A stretch of 64,000 bases of DNA, from assembly GCF_036858155.1 (NCBI RefSeq), contig NZ_JAAEJX010000007.1, positions 17,996 through 81,995 on the forward strand. Reading direction: 5' to 3'. Of the stretch, positions 16,692 to 26,543 are shown piece by piece. Each line of letters starts with the position of its first letter. The first letter of the stretch is position 1. The stretch comes from Liberibacter brunswickensis. GTDB lineage: Bacteria; Pseudomonadota; Alphaproteobacteria; Rhizobiales; Rhizobiaceae. The translations under genes and the position numbers were made by a program. The notes below the pieces were generated by a model. It made no database searches. It was not told where the DNA came from and saw nothing but the letters and a program-made list of their open reading frames with translations.

Positions 16692-18161
16692 GTGGTAGCG
16701 ATACGAGAAACAGTAGATAAAGTACGAAAAATAGATGTTGATCAATATAAATATGGTTTTGAAACAAATATTCAAGTTGACAAAGCACCTAAAGGTTTGA
16801 ATGAAGATGTTATTAGATTTATATCCAAAAAGAAGAATGAACCAGAGTGGATGTTGGAATGGAGATTGTCTGCATATCGCCGTTGGTTGAAAATGAAAGA
16901 TCCTTCTTGGGCTCGTGTCAGTTATCCTGCTATTGATTTTAATGATTTATATTACTACTCCTCTCCTAAAAGTGTTGTAGGCCCTCAATCTCTAGATGAA
17001 GTTGATCCAGAATTACTCAGGACATATGAAAAATTAGGAATACCTTTACATGAACAAGAGATTTTAGCTGGAGTACAAACTTCTAAAGTAGCTGTTGATG
17101 CTATTTTTGATTCTGTTTCAGTTGTGACGACATTTAAAGAAGAATTAAAGAAATCATCTGTTATTTTTATGCCAATTTCAGAGGCAATTTGCGAGCATCC
17201 AGATCTCGTTAAAAAGTACTTGGGTACCGTTGTCCCAGCAGGGGATAATTTTTATTCTGCTTTAAATTCAGCTGTTTTTACTGATGGTTCTTTCGTCTAT
17301 ATTCCAAAAGGAGTTAGATGTCCTATGGAATTATCTACTTATTTTCGGATTAACGAAAGAGGAACAGGTCAGTTTGAAAGAACTTTGATTATTGTAGAGG
17401 AAGGTTCTTATGTTTCTTATTTAGAAGGATGTACAGCGCCACAACGTGATGAGAATCAATTGCATGCTGCTGTTGTTGAATTAATTGCGCTTGATGATGC
17501 TGAGATTAAATATTCTACTGTGCAAAATTGGTATCCAGGAGACTCAAAGGGTAAGGGTGGTGTTTATAATTTTGTTACTAAACGTGGAGATTGTCGTGGT
17601 TTAAGGTCTAAGATATCCTGGACTCAATTAGAGACTGGTTCTGCTGTTACTTGGAAATATCCTTCTTGTCTTTTGCGCGGCGAACAGTCTTGCGGAGAAT
17701 TTTATTCTATTGCAATTTCTAACGGCTTTCAACAAATAGATAGTGGAACTAAGATGTTGCATCTTGCTAAGAATACAAAAAGCCGAATCGTTTCTAAAGG
17801 AATTTCAGCTGGATTTTCTAATAACACTTATCGTGGAAAAGTTTCTGTGCATCGTTCTGCTGATAATTCTCGTAATTTTACACAGTGTGATAGTTTGTTA
17901 ATAGGAAATAATTGTGGAGCTCATACAGTTCCCTATATTGAGTCAAAGAATTCTTCTTGTAATTTAGAGCATGAAGCAACAACTTCTAAAATATCTGATG
18001 ATCACTTATTTTATTGTCTTCAACGTGGTATTCCTGAAGAAGTAGCAATATCATTAATTGTAAATGGATTTATAAAAGAGGTGTTGCAAAAGTTACCTAT
18101 GGAATTTGCTGTAGAAGCACAGAAATTGATTGATATTTCTTTGGAGGGATCGGTCGGATAG
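16692..18161 (+). CDS. sufB: Fe-S cluster assembly scaffold SufB
   Basis: Scaffold subunit of the SufBC2D complex, on which Fe-S clusters are built from sulfide delivered by SufS/SufE. 489 residues, typical. The start is GTG 16692 with AGGTG upstream. Recognisable SufB segments are VVPAGDNFYSALNSAVFTDG, IPKGVRCPMELSTYFRIN, YLEGCTAPQRDENQLH and NNCGAHTVPYIE. It is the first gene of sufB-C-D-S-T-A. No isc genes are in the window, so this may be the cell's main Fe-S pathway, supplying SdhB, QueE and EpmB. Confidence 0.96.
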   Translation: MVAIRETVDKVRKIDVDQYKYGFETNIQVDKAPKGLNEDVIRFISKKKNEPEWMLEWRLSAYRRWLKMKDPSWARVSYPAIDFNDLYYYSSPKSVVGPQSLDEVDPELLRTYEKLGIPLHEQEILAGVQTSKVAVDAIFDSVSVVTTFKEELKKSSVIFMPISEAICEHPDLVKKYLGTVVPAGDNFYSALNSAVFTDGSFVYIPKGVRCPMELSTYFRINERGTGQFERTLIIVEEGSYVSYLEGCTAPQRDENQLHAAVVELIALDDAEIKYSTVQNWYPGDSKGKGGVYNFVTKRGDCRGLRSKISWTQLETGSAVTWKYPSCLLRGEQSCGEFYSIAISNGFQQIDSGTKMLHLAKNTKSRIVSKGISAGFSNNTYRGKVSVHRSADNSRNFTQCDSLLIGNNCGAHTVPYIESKNSSCNLEHEATTSKISDDHLFYCLQRGIPEEVAISLIVNGFIKEVLQKLPMEFAVEAQKLIDISLEGSVG

Positions 18162-18219
18162 GACAGACTATTTTTAGGTATTTTGTCTACTATAATAATT
18201 TAGTAAAATGGAAAAAGAT

Positions 18220-18978
18220 ATGCTTGAAATAAAAAACCTTCATGCAAAAATTATTGATACAGATACAGAAATTATTCGAGGATTAAATTTAAAAATAGAT
18301 TATGGTGAGATAGTAGCTATCATGGGTCCTAATGGATCTGGAAAATCAACTCTATCATATATCTTATCAGGTCATAAGGCTTATGAGATAACATCTGGGG
18401 ATATTATTTATAAAGGTGAGAGTATATTAGATTGGAGTATTTCAGAAAGAGCATCAAAGGGTATTTTTCTTGCTTTCCAATATCCTGTAGAAATACCTGG
18501 CGTTGTCATGATGCAATTTTTAAAAGTCGCTTTGAATGAACAACGTAAAGCACGTAATGAAAAGGAGCTGTCAATTCCTGATTTTACTAGAAAAGTAAAA
18601 AAAATCACATCAGAATTGGGAATGAATATGGAGATGTTAAAACGTCCATTGAATTTAGGTTTTTCTGGTGGTGAGAAAAAAATAGCAGATATTTTGCAAA
18701 TGCGTATTCTAGAACCTAGTTTATGTATTCTTGATGAAACTGATTCAGGTCTTGATATCGATGCTTTGAAAGTTGCTGCTCAGGGAGTTAATGATCTACG
18801 TGCACAGGATCGTTCTTTTTTGATTATTACACATTATCAGCGTCTTTTAAATTATATTAAGCCAGATACTGTTCATGTTTTATACAATGGTAGAATTGTG
18901 AAAACGGGGGATCATAGTGTTGCTATAGATTTGGAAATGAATGGTTATGCTGAATTAATAAAAGAACACGTTGGATAA
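18220..18978 (+). CDS. sufC: Fe-S cluster assembly ATPase SufC
   Basis: Soluble ABC-type ATPase that binds SufB and SufD and drives conformational change in the scaffold. From ATG 18220 it has 252 residues. GGAAAAAG just upstream favours this codon over ATG 18208. Walker A is GPNGSGKST, the signature is FSGGEKK, Walker B is LCILDETDSGLDIDA, and the H-loop His is in IITHYQRLL. DSGLDID is characteristic of SufC among ABC proteins. The stop codon is directly followed by the sufD start, indicating translational coupling. Confidence 0.95.
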   Translation: MLEIKNLHAKIIDTDTEIIRGLNLKIDYGEIVAIMGPNGSGKSTLSYILSGHKAYEITSGDIIYKGESILDWSISERASKGIFLAFQYPVEIPGVVMMQFLKVALNEQRKARNEKELSIPDFTRKVKKITSELGMNMEMLKRPLNLGFSGGEKKIADILQMRILEPSLCILDETDSGLDIDALKVAAQGVNDLRAQDRSFLIITHYQRLLNYIKPDTVHVLYNGRIVKTGDHSVAIDLEMNGYAELIKEHVG

Positions 18979-20280
18979 ATGTCAAAAGGTATAAATATGA
19001 GTGATTTAACAGTAGCAGAGACTATGTTGCTTCAAGCATGTGATGAAGCTTGTAAGAAATCTTCTCAAGAACAGTCGGTTGCTGATTTTAAAAAGCATTT
19101 GTTATCTGATTTTCGTGATCAAGGTCTTCTTCCTACACGAAAAATTGAAAATTGGCATTATACAGATTTAAAAAATCTTATGAAAATATTCCCTGTCAAT
19201 GAGAATAAAGATTCTATAGTGAAAGGATGTGCTCCTTTAGTGTCAAATAGCATTCAACTTTCTCTTCCTAAGAAAAATTTTTCAGATATTTTAAGAGAAA
19301 AGAAAATCGATTTTATTCCTTTTTGTCATATTAATAATAAAAATGATAATTCTTATTTTTTAGATCCTTTAGATAAACATGATGCCATTGGATATATAAA
19401 TGCTATTTTATGTAATGATGGTTATAAGTTTATGATTCCTGATGAATGTCAATTAGATGTTCCTATTGAATTGCAAGTATTACAGTATGGAGGACAAACG
19501 CATTATCGTTATCCTATTAATTTTGGGATAAACTCTCGTGCTACTATTATTGAACGTTATACATCTCCTACACAAGCATCATCATTAGTATCTTCTATTG
19601 CAAATATAAAAGTTGGTAAAGGTGCAGATATTACTTGGATTATTGTGTTAGATCAAGGAATAAATGATACTCATTTAGGGCAATTGCGTGCTGTTTTAGA
19701 ACAAGGATCTTCGTTAAAGGTATTTGTACTAAATACTGGAAAAGGTCTTTCTAGGAGAGAATTATCAATAGATATTGAGGGTGAAGAATCTAAATTTATG
19801 TTGAGAGGTGTAAATCTGCTCAATGGTAAGTCACATAGTGATTTATCAATGTTTTTACGTCATAAGTTTCCAAATACTCATTCTACTTCTGTAGTTCGTA
19901 ATATTGTTTTAGAAAAATCTACTGGTGTATTTCAAGGTGCAATACATGTATCTCCTGAAGCTCAGGGTAGCAATGCTCGTATGGCTTCAAATACTCTTTT
20001 GTTTTCTAATGACGCAAGTTTTTATGTGAAACCAGAATTAGAAATTTTTGCAGATGATGTACAATGTGGTCATGGAGCGACGATTTCTGATATTAACCAT
20101 CAACATTTATATTATTTGATGGCACGCGGTATTTCTAAAGATCAAGCATATATGATGCTTTCATATGCTTTTATTTCTGAAATTATAGAAGATATTGATA
20201 ATGAAATATTACATTGTTCTGTAAAAGAGTTTTTATCTTCTTGGATGAAAAATAATTTTAGTAATATGGTTGTATTATGA
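18979..20280 (+). CDS. sufD: Fe-S cluster assembly protein SufD
   Basis: SufB paralogue and partner in the SufBC2D scaffold. 433 residues. The N-terminal helical part contains KIENWHYTDLKNL, close to the WR(Y/H)T motif of SufD, and the C-terminal beta-helix has GSNARMASNTLLFS, VKPELEIFADDVQCGHGAT and YLMARGISKDQA, all diagnostic. Starts at ATG 18979 or ATG 18997 are both possible; the latter has AAAGG upstream. The last bases overlap sufS (ATGA at 20277-20280). Confidence 0.93.
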   Translation: MSKGINMSDLTVAETMLLQACDEACKKSSQEQSVADFKKHLLSDFRDQGLLPTRKIENWHYTDLKNLMKIFPVNENKDSIVKGCAPLVSNSIQLSLPKKNFSDILREKKIDFIPFCHINNKNDNSYFLDPLDKHDAIGYINAILCNDGYKFMIPDECQLDVPIELQVLQYGGQTHYRYPINFGINSRATIIERYTSPTQASSLVSSIANIKVGKGADITWIIVLDQGINDTHLGQLRAVLEQGSSLKVFVLNTGKGLSRRELSIDIEGEESKFMLRGVNLLNGKSHSDLSMFLRHKFPNTHSTSVVRNIVLEKSTGVFQGAIHVSPEAQGSNARMASNTLLFSNDASFYVKPELEIFADDVQCGHGATISDINHQHLYYLMARGISKDQAYMMLSYAFISEIIEDIDNEILHCSVKEFLSSWMKNNFSNMVVL

Positions 20281-21497
20281 CTTTTGATATCAATTCTATC
20301 AGAAAAGATTTTCCTATATTAGATCGTTATATTAGAAAAAAGCCTCTTATATATTTTGATAACGCTTCTTCTTCTCAAAAACCTCAAGATGTTATAGACT
20401 CTATTAATTATACTTATAGTTATGAGTATGCAAATGTGCACCGTGGATTGCATTATATGGCAAATGCAGTGACAGATAAATATGAACAAGCTCGAGATAA
20501 AGTTCGTTGTTTTATTAATGCTTCTTCTACAAAAGAGATTATTTTTACACGTTCTGCAACTGAATCAATAAATATTGTCGCTTATGGATGGGGTGCTAGA
20601 CATCTTTCTGCAGGAGATGAGATTGTTTTATCTGTAATGGAACATCATTCTAATATCGTTCCTTGGCACTTTTTACGTCAACGTTATGGTATATCTCTTG
20701 TATGGATTCCTATTGATAATCAAGGATTTTTACAGATTGATGAATTTAAAAAGTGTTTAACAGAACGAACTAAACTGATTGCCATTACTCATATGTCAAA
20801 TGTATTAGGAACAGTTGTTCCGATAAAAGATATTTGTCGCATTGCAAATGAGCGTAATATACCTGTATTGGTTGATGGTAGTCAGGGATCTGTACATAAT
20901 TTTGTTGATGTTCAAGATATCAATTGTGATTGGTATGTCATAACAGGGCATAAACTTTATGGTCCTTCTGGTATAGGAGGTTTATATGGAAAAGAATCTC
21001 GTTTAAATGAAATGGATTCTTTTATGGGTGGCAGTGAAATGATTTCTGATGTTACACAAGATATGGTAACTTATGCTGATTTGCCATATAGATTTGAACC
21101 AGGAACTCCTCCTATTTCTCAGGTAATTGCATTTGGTATTGCATTGGATTATATAAATAAAATAGGTCGACAATCTATTTTTTCATATGAAAGAGAACTT
21201 GCACGGTATGTGAGATCTCTTTTAAAAGAAGTAGGTAGTATAAAAATGGTAAATGAATCATTAGAAGATTCTCCTATTATCTCGTTTCGTTTAGGTAATA
21301 TCCATCCATATGATCTTGCACTTTTTTTAGATAGTAATGGTATTGCTGTTCGTGCGGGAACTCATTGTGCTAATCCTTTATTTAGATTTTTGGAATTGGA
21401 GTCACTTTGTCGTGTTTCGCTAGCAATGTATAATACTTATGAAGAAGCTGATAAACTTATTGAAACTTTAAAAAAATCAGTTCGGTTTTTCCATTAA
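20277..21497 (+). CDS. sufS: Cysteine desulfurase SufS
   Basis: PLP enzyme releasing sulfur from cysteine for cluster assembly. 406 residues, group II desulfurase. The PLP-binding Lys is in ITGHKLYGPSGIGGLYG, the cofactor pocket is in VDGSQGSVHN, and the persulfide Cys is in VRAGTHCANPLF. The short loop around that Cys means it should need SufE, whose gene is at 26100-26543 rather than in this operon. The start overlaps the sufD stop by 4 nt. Confidence 0.95.
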   Translation: MTFDINSIRKDFPILDRYIRKKPLIYFDNASSSQKPQDVIDSINYTYSYEYANVHRGLHYMANAVTDKYEQARDKVRCFINASSTKEIIFTRSATESINIVAYGWGARHLSAGDEIVLSVMEHHSNIVPWHFLRQRYGISLVWIPIDNQGFLQIDEFKKCLTERTKLIAITHMSNVLGTVVPIKDICRIANERNIPVLVDGSQGSVHNFVDVQDINCDWYVITGHKLYGPSGIGGLYGKESRLNEMDSFMGGSEMISDVTQDMVTYADLPYRFEPGTPPISQVIAFGIALDYINKIGRQSIFSYERELARYVRSLLKEVGSIKMVNESLEDSPIISFRLGNIHPYDLALFLDSNGIAVRAGTHCANPLFRFLELESLCRVSLAMYNTYEEADKLIETLKKSVRFFH

Positions 21498-21525
21498 TAA
21501 TTGGTTTTGCTGTATTAGAAAAATT

Positions 21526-21897
21526 ATGAACATGAAAAAAGAAATTACTGATAAAATATCATTATCTGAATCTGCTATTCCATCAGAAGATCTAGAGAGA
21601 ATTTCAAATGATATTATTGCTGCTTTAAAAACAGTATATGATCCTGAAATACCTTGTGATATATTTGAACTTGGACTTATTTATAAAGTTGATATTGAAG
21701 ATGATTATATGGTGAAAATTTTGATGACTCTTACCGCTCCTGGATGTCCAGTAGCAGGTGATATGCCTAAGTGGATTGAGAATGCTGTTGGTGCAATAGA
21801 GGGAATATCTGGTGTAGAGGTATCTATAACTTTTGATCCTCCATGGACTATAGATCGCATGTCAGAAGAAGCACAAATTGCAACAGGTTATTATTAA
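21526..21897 (+). CDS. SufT-like MIP18 (DUF59) Fe-S maturation protein
   Basis: A 123-residue protein of the MIP18/DUF59 family, found at the end of suf operons and called SufT in several bacteria, where it helps maturation of Fe-S proteins. Diagnostic segments are VYDPEIPCDIFELGLIY, MTLTAPGCPVAGDMP with the conserved Cys, and FDPPWTIDRMSEEA. It starts 28 nt after sufS (ATG 21526; a second ATG at 21532 is also possible). The exact client proteins are unknown. Other DUF59 proteins such as PaaD act in unrelated pathways, but the operon makes the Fe-S role the better reading. Confidence 0.85.
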   Translation: MNMKKEITDKISLSESAIPSEDLERISNDIIAALKTVYDPEIPCDIFELGLIYKVDIEDDYMVKILMTLTAPGCPVAGDMPKWIENAVGAIEGISGVEVSITFDPPWTIDRMSEEAQIATGYY

Positions 21898-21979
21898 AAT
21901 AATATAATTGAGATTTTATTGTGTTTTTATATATAAATATTTTCTATCTTTTTTTCTATTTTAAGGAGTGATAAAAGTA

Positions 21980-22330
21980 ATGTCTAATGACTTAATAACC
22001 ATTACTGAATCTGCTATCTCTCGAATCAAGAATATTGTTCTTAGCTCACAAGAAAAAGCTAAAGGTATTCGTATTTCTCTTAAAAAAGGTGGATGTGCAA
22101 GTCTGGAATATATGGTTGATTTAGTAATTAATCCTTTAGAAGGGGACGATTTAATAGAAAAAAATGATGTTAAAATTTGGATTGATTCTTCATCTCTCCT
22201 TTATTTGATTGGGACAGAAATTGACTTTAAGACGGAGGAATTATATTCTGGGTTTGTTTTTAGTAATCCCAATCAGATTTCTTCCTGTGGCTGTGGACAA
22301 TCAGTGGAAATAAAACCCGTTAATATTTAA
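21980..22330 (+). CDS. sufA: A-type Fe-S carrier protein SufA
   Basis: HesB/IscA-family carrier that receives clusters and passes them to targets. From ATG 21980 it has 116 residues, with the three conserved Cys as C39 (GGCASLEY), C103 and C105 (SSCGCGQS). AAGGAG at 21963-21968 serves ATG 21980; an in-frame GTG at 21968 overlaps that signal and is unlikely to be used. It is the last gene of the suf cluster and is convergent with uvrB. A hairpin at 22345-22367 may end transcription. Confidence 0.92.
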   Translation: MSNDLITITESAISRIKNIVLSSQEKAKGIRISLKKGGCASLEYMVDLVINPLEGDDLIEKNDVKIWIDSSSLLYLIGTEIDFKTEELYSGFVFSNPNQISSCGCGQSVEIKPVNI

Positions 22331-22344
22331 AATTGCTTATATTA

Positions 22345-22367
22345 AAATCCTGTATCATATAGGATTT
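22345..22367. terminator. Candidate terminator hairpin between sufA and uvrB
   Basis: AAATCCT (22345-22351) pairs with AGGATTT (22361-22367) around a nine-base loop that can extend the stem. It is 15 nt past the sufA stop, in the gap between convergent genes. No clean T-run follows directly, so it is only a candidate. Confidence 0.35.
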
Positions 22368-22458
22368 CCATAGTTAGATCATTAATATTTTTTTAAAATA
22401 ATATTAAAGAATATATAGTCAGGTAAATCTTTAAAAAGAAGTTAGAATCACTCTTTTA

Positions 22459-22619
22459 TTTATTTCATATTGGATACGTGATGTGCTTCTTAAAAATTTA
22501 GATTATCAGTTGCAAGGTGTATTTTTTTTCTTAATAATATTTATTTCATCTCGGATACGTGCTGCTTCTTCAAAATTTAGATTATCAGCTGCAAGGTGCA
22601 TTTTTTTTCTTAATGATTT
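22459..22619. repeat. Imperfect tandem duplication at the 3' end of uvrB
   Basis: 22459-22539 and 22540-22619 are two copies of a segment of about 80 bp, sharing runs such as GATTATCAG.TGCAAGGTG and TTTTTTTTCTTAAT. The unit offset is 81 at one end and 79 at the other because of a 2-nt indel near 22481-22486. The copy at 22540-22619 encodes the end of the UVR motif. The other copy is read in a shifted frame for its first few codons, which supply the uvrB stop at 22506. Confidence 0.85.
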
Positions 22620-24854
22620 TAAATATAAATCTTCTTTTTTCGTGGACGATTTATCAATTATAATACTGTGTTTTGTATTATCTTCTCTTAAGATTGGATC
22701 AATAACTTCAATAACTTTTTCTTTCACGGATTGAGGATTGATATTATGTTTTTTATTATACTGTATTTGTTTTTCTCGTCTTCTGTTTGTCTCGTCAATA
22801 GCCAATTTAATAGATTTTGTAATCTTATCTGCATAAAGAATAACTTTGCTATTTACGTTACGAGCAGCTCTACCAATCGTTTGTATTATAGATGTTTTAG
22901 AACGTAGAAAACCTTCTTTGTCTGCATCTAAAATAGCAACAAGACCGCATTCAGGAATATCTAATCCTTCACGTAATAAATTGATTCCGACTAGAACATC
23001 AAATTTACCAAAACGAAGATCACGTATGATTTCAATGCGTTCTAATGTTTTAACTTCAGAGTGCATGTAACGAACTCGTATTTTGCGTTCTTGAAGATAT
23101 TCCGTTAAATCTTCTGCCATTTTTTTTGTAAGGACTGTTAATAAAATGCGTAAACCATGTTGAATTGATAAGTTTATTTCATCGTAAATATCTTCTACTT
23201 GGGTAAGAGCAGATCTAATTTCTACAGGAGGATCTACTAGTCCTGTAGGGCGAATAATTTGTTCTACAACAATTCCTTTACATTGCTCTAATTCCCATTG
23301 TCCAGGAGTCGCGGAAACCAAGATAGTAGTAGGTTTTAGGCAATTCCATTCTTCAAAACGCAAGGGACGATTGTCCATACAAGAAGGAAGACGAAAACCA
23401 TGTTCGGCTAAGGTAGCTTTACGCCGAAAGTCACCTTGGTACATACCGCTGATTTGAGGTATACTAACATGACTTTCATCAACAAATAGTAGTGAATCTT
23501 CAGGAATATATTCAAAAAGTGTTGGAGGAGGTTCTCCAGGATTACGTCCGGTTAGATAACGAGAATAGTTTTCTATAGATTGACAAGACCCTGTTGCTTC
23601 TAGCATCTCTAATTCATAGGTAATGCGTTGTTCAAGACGTTGTGCTTCAATTAATCTGCCTTCTTTTTCTAATTCAATAAGACGAAGTGAAAGTTCTTCT
23701 TTAATATGTTTAATTGCAACGTTGAGGGTAGGTCGTGGCGTAACATAGTGGGAATTAGCATAGATTTTGATTTGTTCTAAACTTTTAATTTTTCTATTAG
23801 TAAGAGGGGAAAATTCTGTAATTTCTTCGATATTACTTCCAAACATGCTGATGCGCCATGCTGTATCTTCAAGATGAGAAGGAAAAACTTCAATAGAATC
23901 GCAACAAATTCGAAATGTTCCACGTATAATTCCTATATCTTGACGTTTATATTGCTGTTTAATTAAAGAAGAAATTAATTCTTTTTGTTCTATTTGATCT
24001 CCAATTTTTATTTTTATGATCATTTCAGAGTATGATTCAACAGATCCTATACCATAAATACAAGATACTGAAGACACAACAATGCAGTCATTGCGTTCTA
24101 AAAGAGAACGAGTAGCAGAATGGCGCATACGATCGATTTGTTCATTGATAGAAGATTCTTTTTCAATATAAGTATTTGTTCGAGGAACATAAGCTTCTGG
24201 TTGATAATAGTCGTAATAAGAAACGAAATATTCAACTGCGTTATTTGGAAAAAAATTCTTAAATTCTGAATAAAGTTGGGCAGCTAATATTTTATTAGGA
24301 GCCATCACGATAGCAGGTCTCTGCATCTTATCTATAACTTTTGCCATAGTAAAAGTTTTTCCAGATCCAGTAACTCCAAGTAAAAGCTGTATTTTTTTTC
24401 CTGAATCAATTCCTTTTACGATTTGTGAAATGGCATAGGGTTGATCGCCAGAAGGATGGTAATTTGTTTGCATTTGAAATGGAATGATATTTTTTGAATT
24501 ATTATTTACTGAAAAAAAACGATTAGGTTTCCAAATTTTGCCGTTTTTAATAAGAGGATCATCTGATTGGATTAAACGAGCAAGTTCCTTTACTGATAAG
24601 GTCATTTCCTGTTCAAAATTTTTATTAGTATTATTATCGAACGTAGATTTTTTATATTTAAATGTAATGCTTGGTGTTTCTTCTTTTTGTTGATGAAGTT
24701 TTTTTTCTTGAAGAATGCGTTTTTTTACATTTTTTCTATGTTTACCTGCTTCAGAACGGATTTGACGCATATTATTAGCAGCTTTTGCTTTATCTGTTTT
24801 AAGCTGCATTTCTTCAAACAAAAGATCATTTATATTATCTATTTTTGAAGTCAT
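22506..24854 (-). CDS. uvrB: UvrABC excinuclease subunit B
   Basis: Damage-verifying helicase-like subunit of nucleotide excision repair. 782 residues, longer than the usual ~670 because of an N-terminal extension of about 120 residues, as in rhizobial UvrB proteins; its first 60 residues are basic and helical. Walker A is GVTGSGKTFTM (160-170). The beta-hairpin region is YYDYYQPEAYVP, Walker B is LFVDESHV, and SATPGQWELEQ and QTIGRAARNVN follow. The C-terminal UVR motif (AADNLNFEEAARIRDEI), which contacts UvrC, is complete, but the tail after it, NIIKKKNTPCN, comes from a frameshifted tandem copy of the same DNA. uvrA and uvrC are not in the window. Confidence 0.96.
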   Translation of the reverse strand: MTSKIDNINDLLFEEMQLKTDKAKAANNMRQIRSEAGKHRKNVKKRILQEKKLHQQKEETPSITFKYKKSTFDNNTNKNFEQEMTLSVKELARLIQSDDPLIKNGKIWKPNRFFSVNNNSKNIIPFQMQTNYHPSGDQPYAISQIVKGIDSGKKIQLLLGVTGSGKTFTMAKVIDKMQRPAIVMAPNKILAAQLYSEFKNFFPNNAVEYFVSYYDYYQPEAYVPRTNTYIEKESSINEQIDRMRHSATRSLLERNDCIVVSSVSCIYGIGSVESYSEMIIKIKIGDQIEQKELISSLIKQQYKRQDIGIIRGTFRICCDSIEVFPSHLEDTAWRISMFGSNIEEITEFSPLTNRKIKSLEQIKIYANSHYVTPRPTLNVAIKHIKEELSLRLIELEKEGRLIEAQRLEQRITYELEMLEATGSCQSIENYSRYLTGRNPGEPPPTLFEYIPEDSLLFVDESHVSIPQISGMYQGDFRRKATLAEHGFRLPSCMDNRPLRFEEWNCLKPTTILVSATPGQWELEQCKGIVVEQIIRPTGLVDPPVEIRSALTQVEDIYDEINLSIQHGLRILLTVLTKKMAEDLTEYLQERKIRVRYMHSEVKTLERIEIIRDLRFGKFDVLVGINLLREGLDIPECGLVAILDADKEGFLRSKTSIIQTIGRAARNVNSKVILYADKITKSIKLAIDETNRRREKQIQYNKKHNINPQSVKEKVIEVIDPILREDNTKHSIIIDKSSTKKEDLYLKSLRKKMHLAADNLNFEEAARIRDEINIIKKKNTPCN

Positions 24855-25281
24855 AGTTGATTTTATATGTGATTTTTTTTAGAGGGAAAACTACTTTTAT
24901 TTGGCATATTATAAGTACTAAAATATTATTTATCATCTTAGGTATTTATAATTTAAAGTCAATCTTTTTTATTAAATAATGATACATCATTGTAATGTAG
25001 GTTATTAATAAAAAGTTTAATATATAAAATAATTAATAATTTAGTTATAATAAAATTGTTATAATAATTGACTTTACTAGCTAAATTTACATCATAATTA
25101 ATATTATATTGATATTACTATTTCAGAATAGTTTGTAAGTAGTATTATGTCTATTTATAATAATTTATTGTTGATCAACAGTTTTTATTTCCAAAATAAT
25201 ATATTTGTTATCAATTTATATATATAACTTGATTATAAAGCATTTTCTTTAATTTGTGTGTTTATATATAAGGATTGAATT
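24855..25281. other. AT-rich intergenic region between divergent uvrB and TSUP gene
   Basis: No ORF or RNA gene seen. It separates divergently transcribed genes, so promoters for both should lie here, but I could not place any with confidence. Confidence 0.5.
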
Positions 25282-26064
25282 GTGGATTATATTTATCTAA
25301 TTATATTAGCTAGTTTCATTTCAGGTGCTCTTTCAGGATTATTTGGCGTTGGTAGCGGATTGCTTATGATACCTATATTGAGCAAGGCATTTCAATTAAT
25401 GGGCGTTGATGATTTAATATGTATGCATGTTGCTATGGGAACTTGTTTAGGAGTTGTAGCTCCTACTTCTATTGTATCTTTCATAGCACATAAGCGACAT
25501 GGTTCAGTTGATATGAAAATTTTTAAAAATTGGATAGTTATTCTTCCTCTCACTACTTTTTTAACGTCATATATGATCTCGCACGTAGATAAATATTTTT
25601 TAAACAAGATTTTCTCTGTTTTTTGTTTCGTAATGGGATGTGTAGTACTTAAAAAAGATCATTTTGTTTATAAACATAAATTTCCAGAAAATTATATGAG
25701 ATATGTATGGGGAATTATCATAGGATTCTTGTCTGGAGCATTAGGAGTAGGAGGAGGAATATTCACTAATGTTGTTATGTTATTCTATGGTTTTTCAATA
25801 CATAAAGCTACAGCAATGGCAACGGGTGTAAGTGTATTAATTACTATTCCTGGATTATTAGTGCGTATTTATAGTGGCTGGGGATTAAAAGATTTGCCTC
25901 CATTTTCTATTGGTTTTGTTAATATAGGTGCTGTTATGATCATTCTGCCTATTAGTATATTGGTCACTCCTGTGGTTACAAAGCTATCTTATGCAATAGA
26001 AAAGAAATATCTAACAATTGGATTTAGTATGGTTATGTTTTTAACATCTTTTGTTTTTTCGTAA
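25282..26064 (+). CDS. TSUP (TauE/SafE) family membrane transporter
   Basis: Integral membrane protein of the TauE/SafE family, whose members are thought to move sulfur-containing anions or other small organic anions. 260 residues, almost entirely hydrophobic, with about eight predicted membrane segments. It shows the internal duplication of the family: GALSGLFGVGSGLLMIPIL near the N-terminus and GALGVGGGIFTNVVML past the middle. The start is GTG 25282 with AAGGAT upstream. sufE is next, convergent on the other strand, so a link to sulfur supply is possible but only inferred. Substrate unknown. Confidence 0.85.
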   Translation: MDYIYLIILASFISGALSGLFGVGSGLLMIPILSKAFQLMGVDDLICMHVAMGTCLGVVAPTSIVSFIAHKRHGSVDMKIFKNWIVILPLTTFLTSYMISHVDKYFLNKIFSVFCFVMGCVVLKKDHFVYKHKFPENYMRYVWGIIIGFLSGALGVGGGIFTNVVMLFYGFSIHKATAMATGVSVLITIPGLLVRIYSGWGLKDLPPFSIGFVNIGAVMIILPISILVTPVVTKLSYAIEKKYLTIGFSMVMFLTSFVFS

Positions 26065-26099
26065 TATGTTTTATTGTAAAATACGATGACAGAAAAATA

Positions 26100-26543
26100 T
26101 TAAGATTTTTTCGAATTACTATCTAAATACTCTTTCGTTAAATTGTGAATTTTATTTATTATGGCATATAATCCATTTGTACGTTTTTGAGATATATACT
26201 CGTTTAATCCAAGGCGTTGAAGTATTGCAATGGAATCTATTTTGAGTATTTTATTAATGCTATTGTTATCGTAAATACTTTTTATGATATATAGCAGTCC
26301 ACATACTATTTGAGAATCAGAAACAGCATAAAATACCATGATAGGATCGTTATTCTCTTTATTCTTCCAATCTATTACCATCCATAGCTTGCTTACACAT
26401 GCTGAGACGATATTTTTATCTATCATGTATTCTTTTGGGAAAGGAGGAAGTTTTTCTCCTAGCTCTATTAAATAGTGATATCGATCTTCCAAATCTTCTA
26501 TTAAATCGATGTCTTCGATTATTTCTTTAATAGTAGTAGTCAT
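26100..26543 (-). CDS. sufE: Cysteine desulfuration protein SufE
   Basis: Accepts the persulfide sulfur from SufS and passes it to SufB. 147 residues. The acceptor Cys is in NIVSACVSKLWM, matching the family pattern (usually V.GC.S.VW, here Ala replaces Gly). The C-terminal signature appears as YISQKRTNGLYAI, equivalent to LSPQRSNG. ATG at 26543 has AAGGAT upstream. It is separated from the suf operon by uvrB and the TSUP gene. A CsdE-like role cannot be excluded, but SufS is the only desulfurase here. Confidence 0.9.
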   Translation of the reverse strand: MTTTIKEIIEDIDLIEDLEDRYHYLIELGEKLPPFPKEYMIDKNIVSACVSKLWMVIDWKNKENNDPIMVFYAVSDSQIVCGLLYIIKSIYDNNSINKILKIDSIAILQRLGLNEYISQKRTNGLYAIINKIHNLTKEYLDSNSKKS

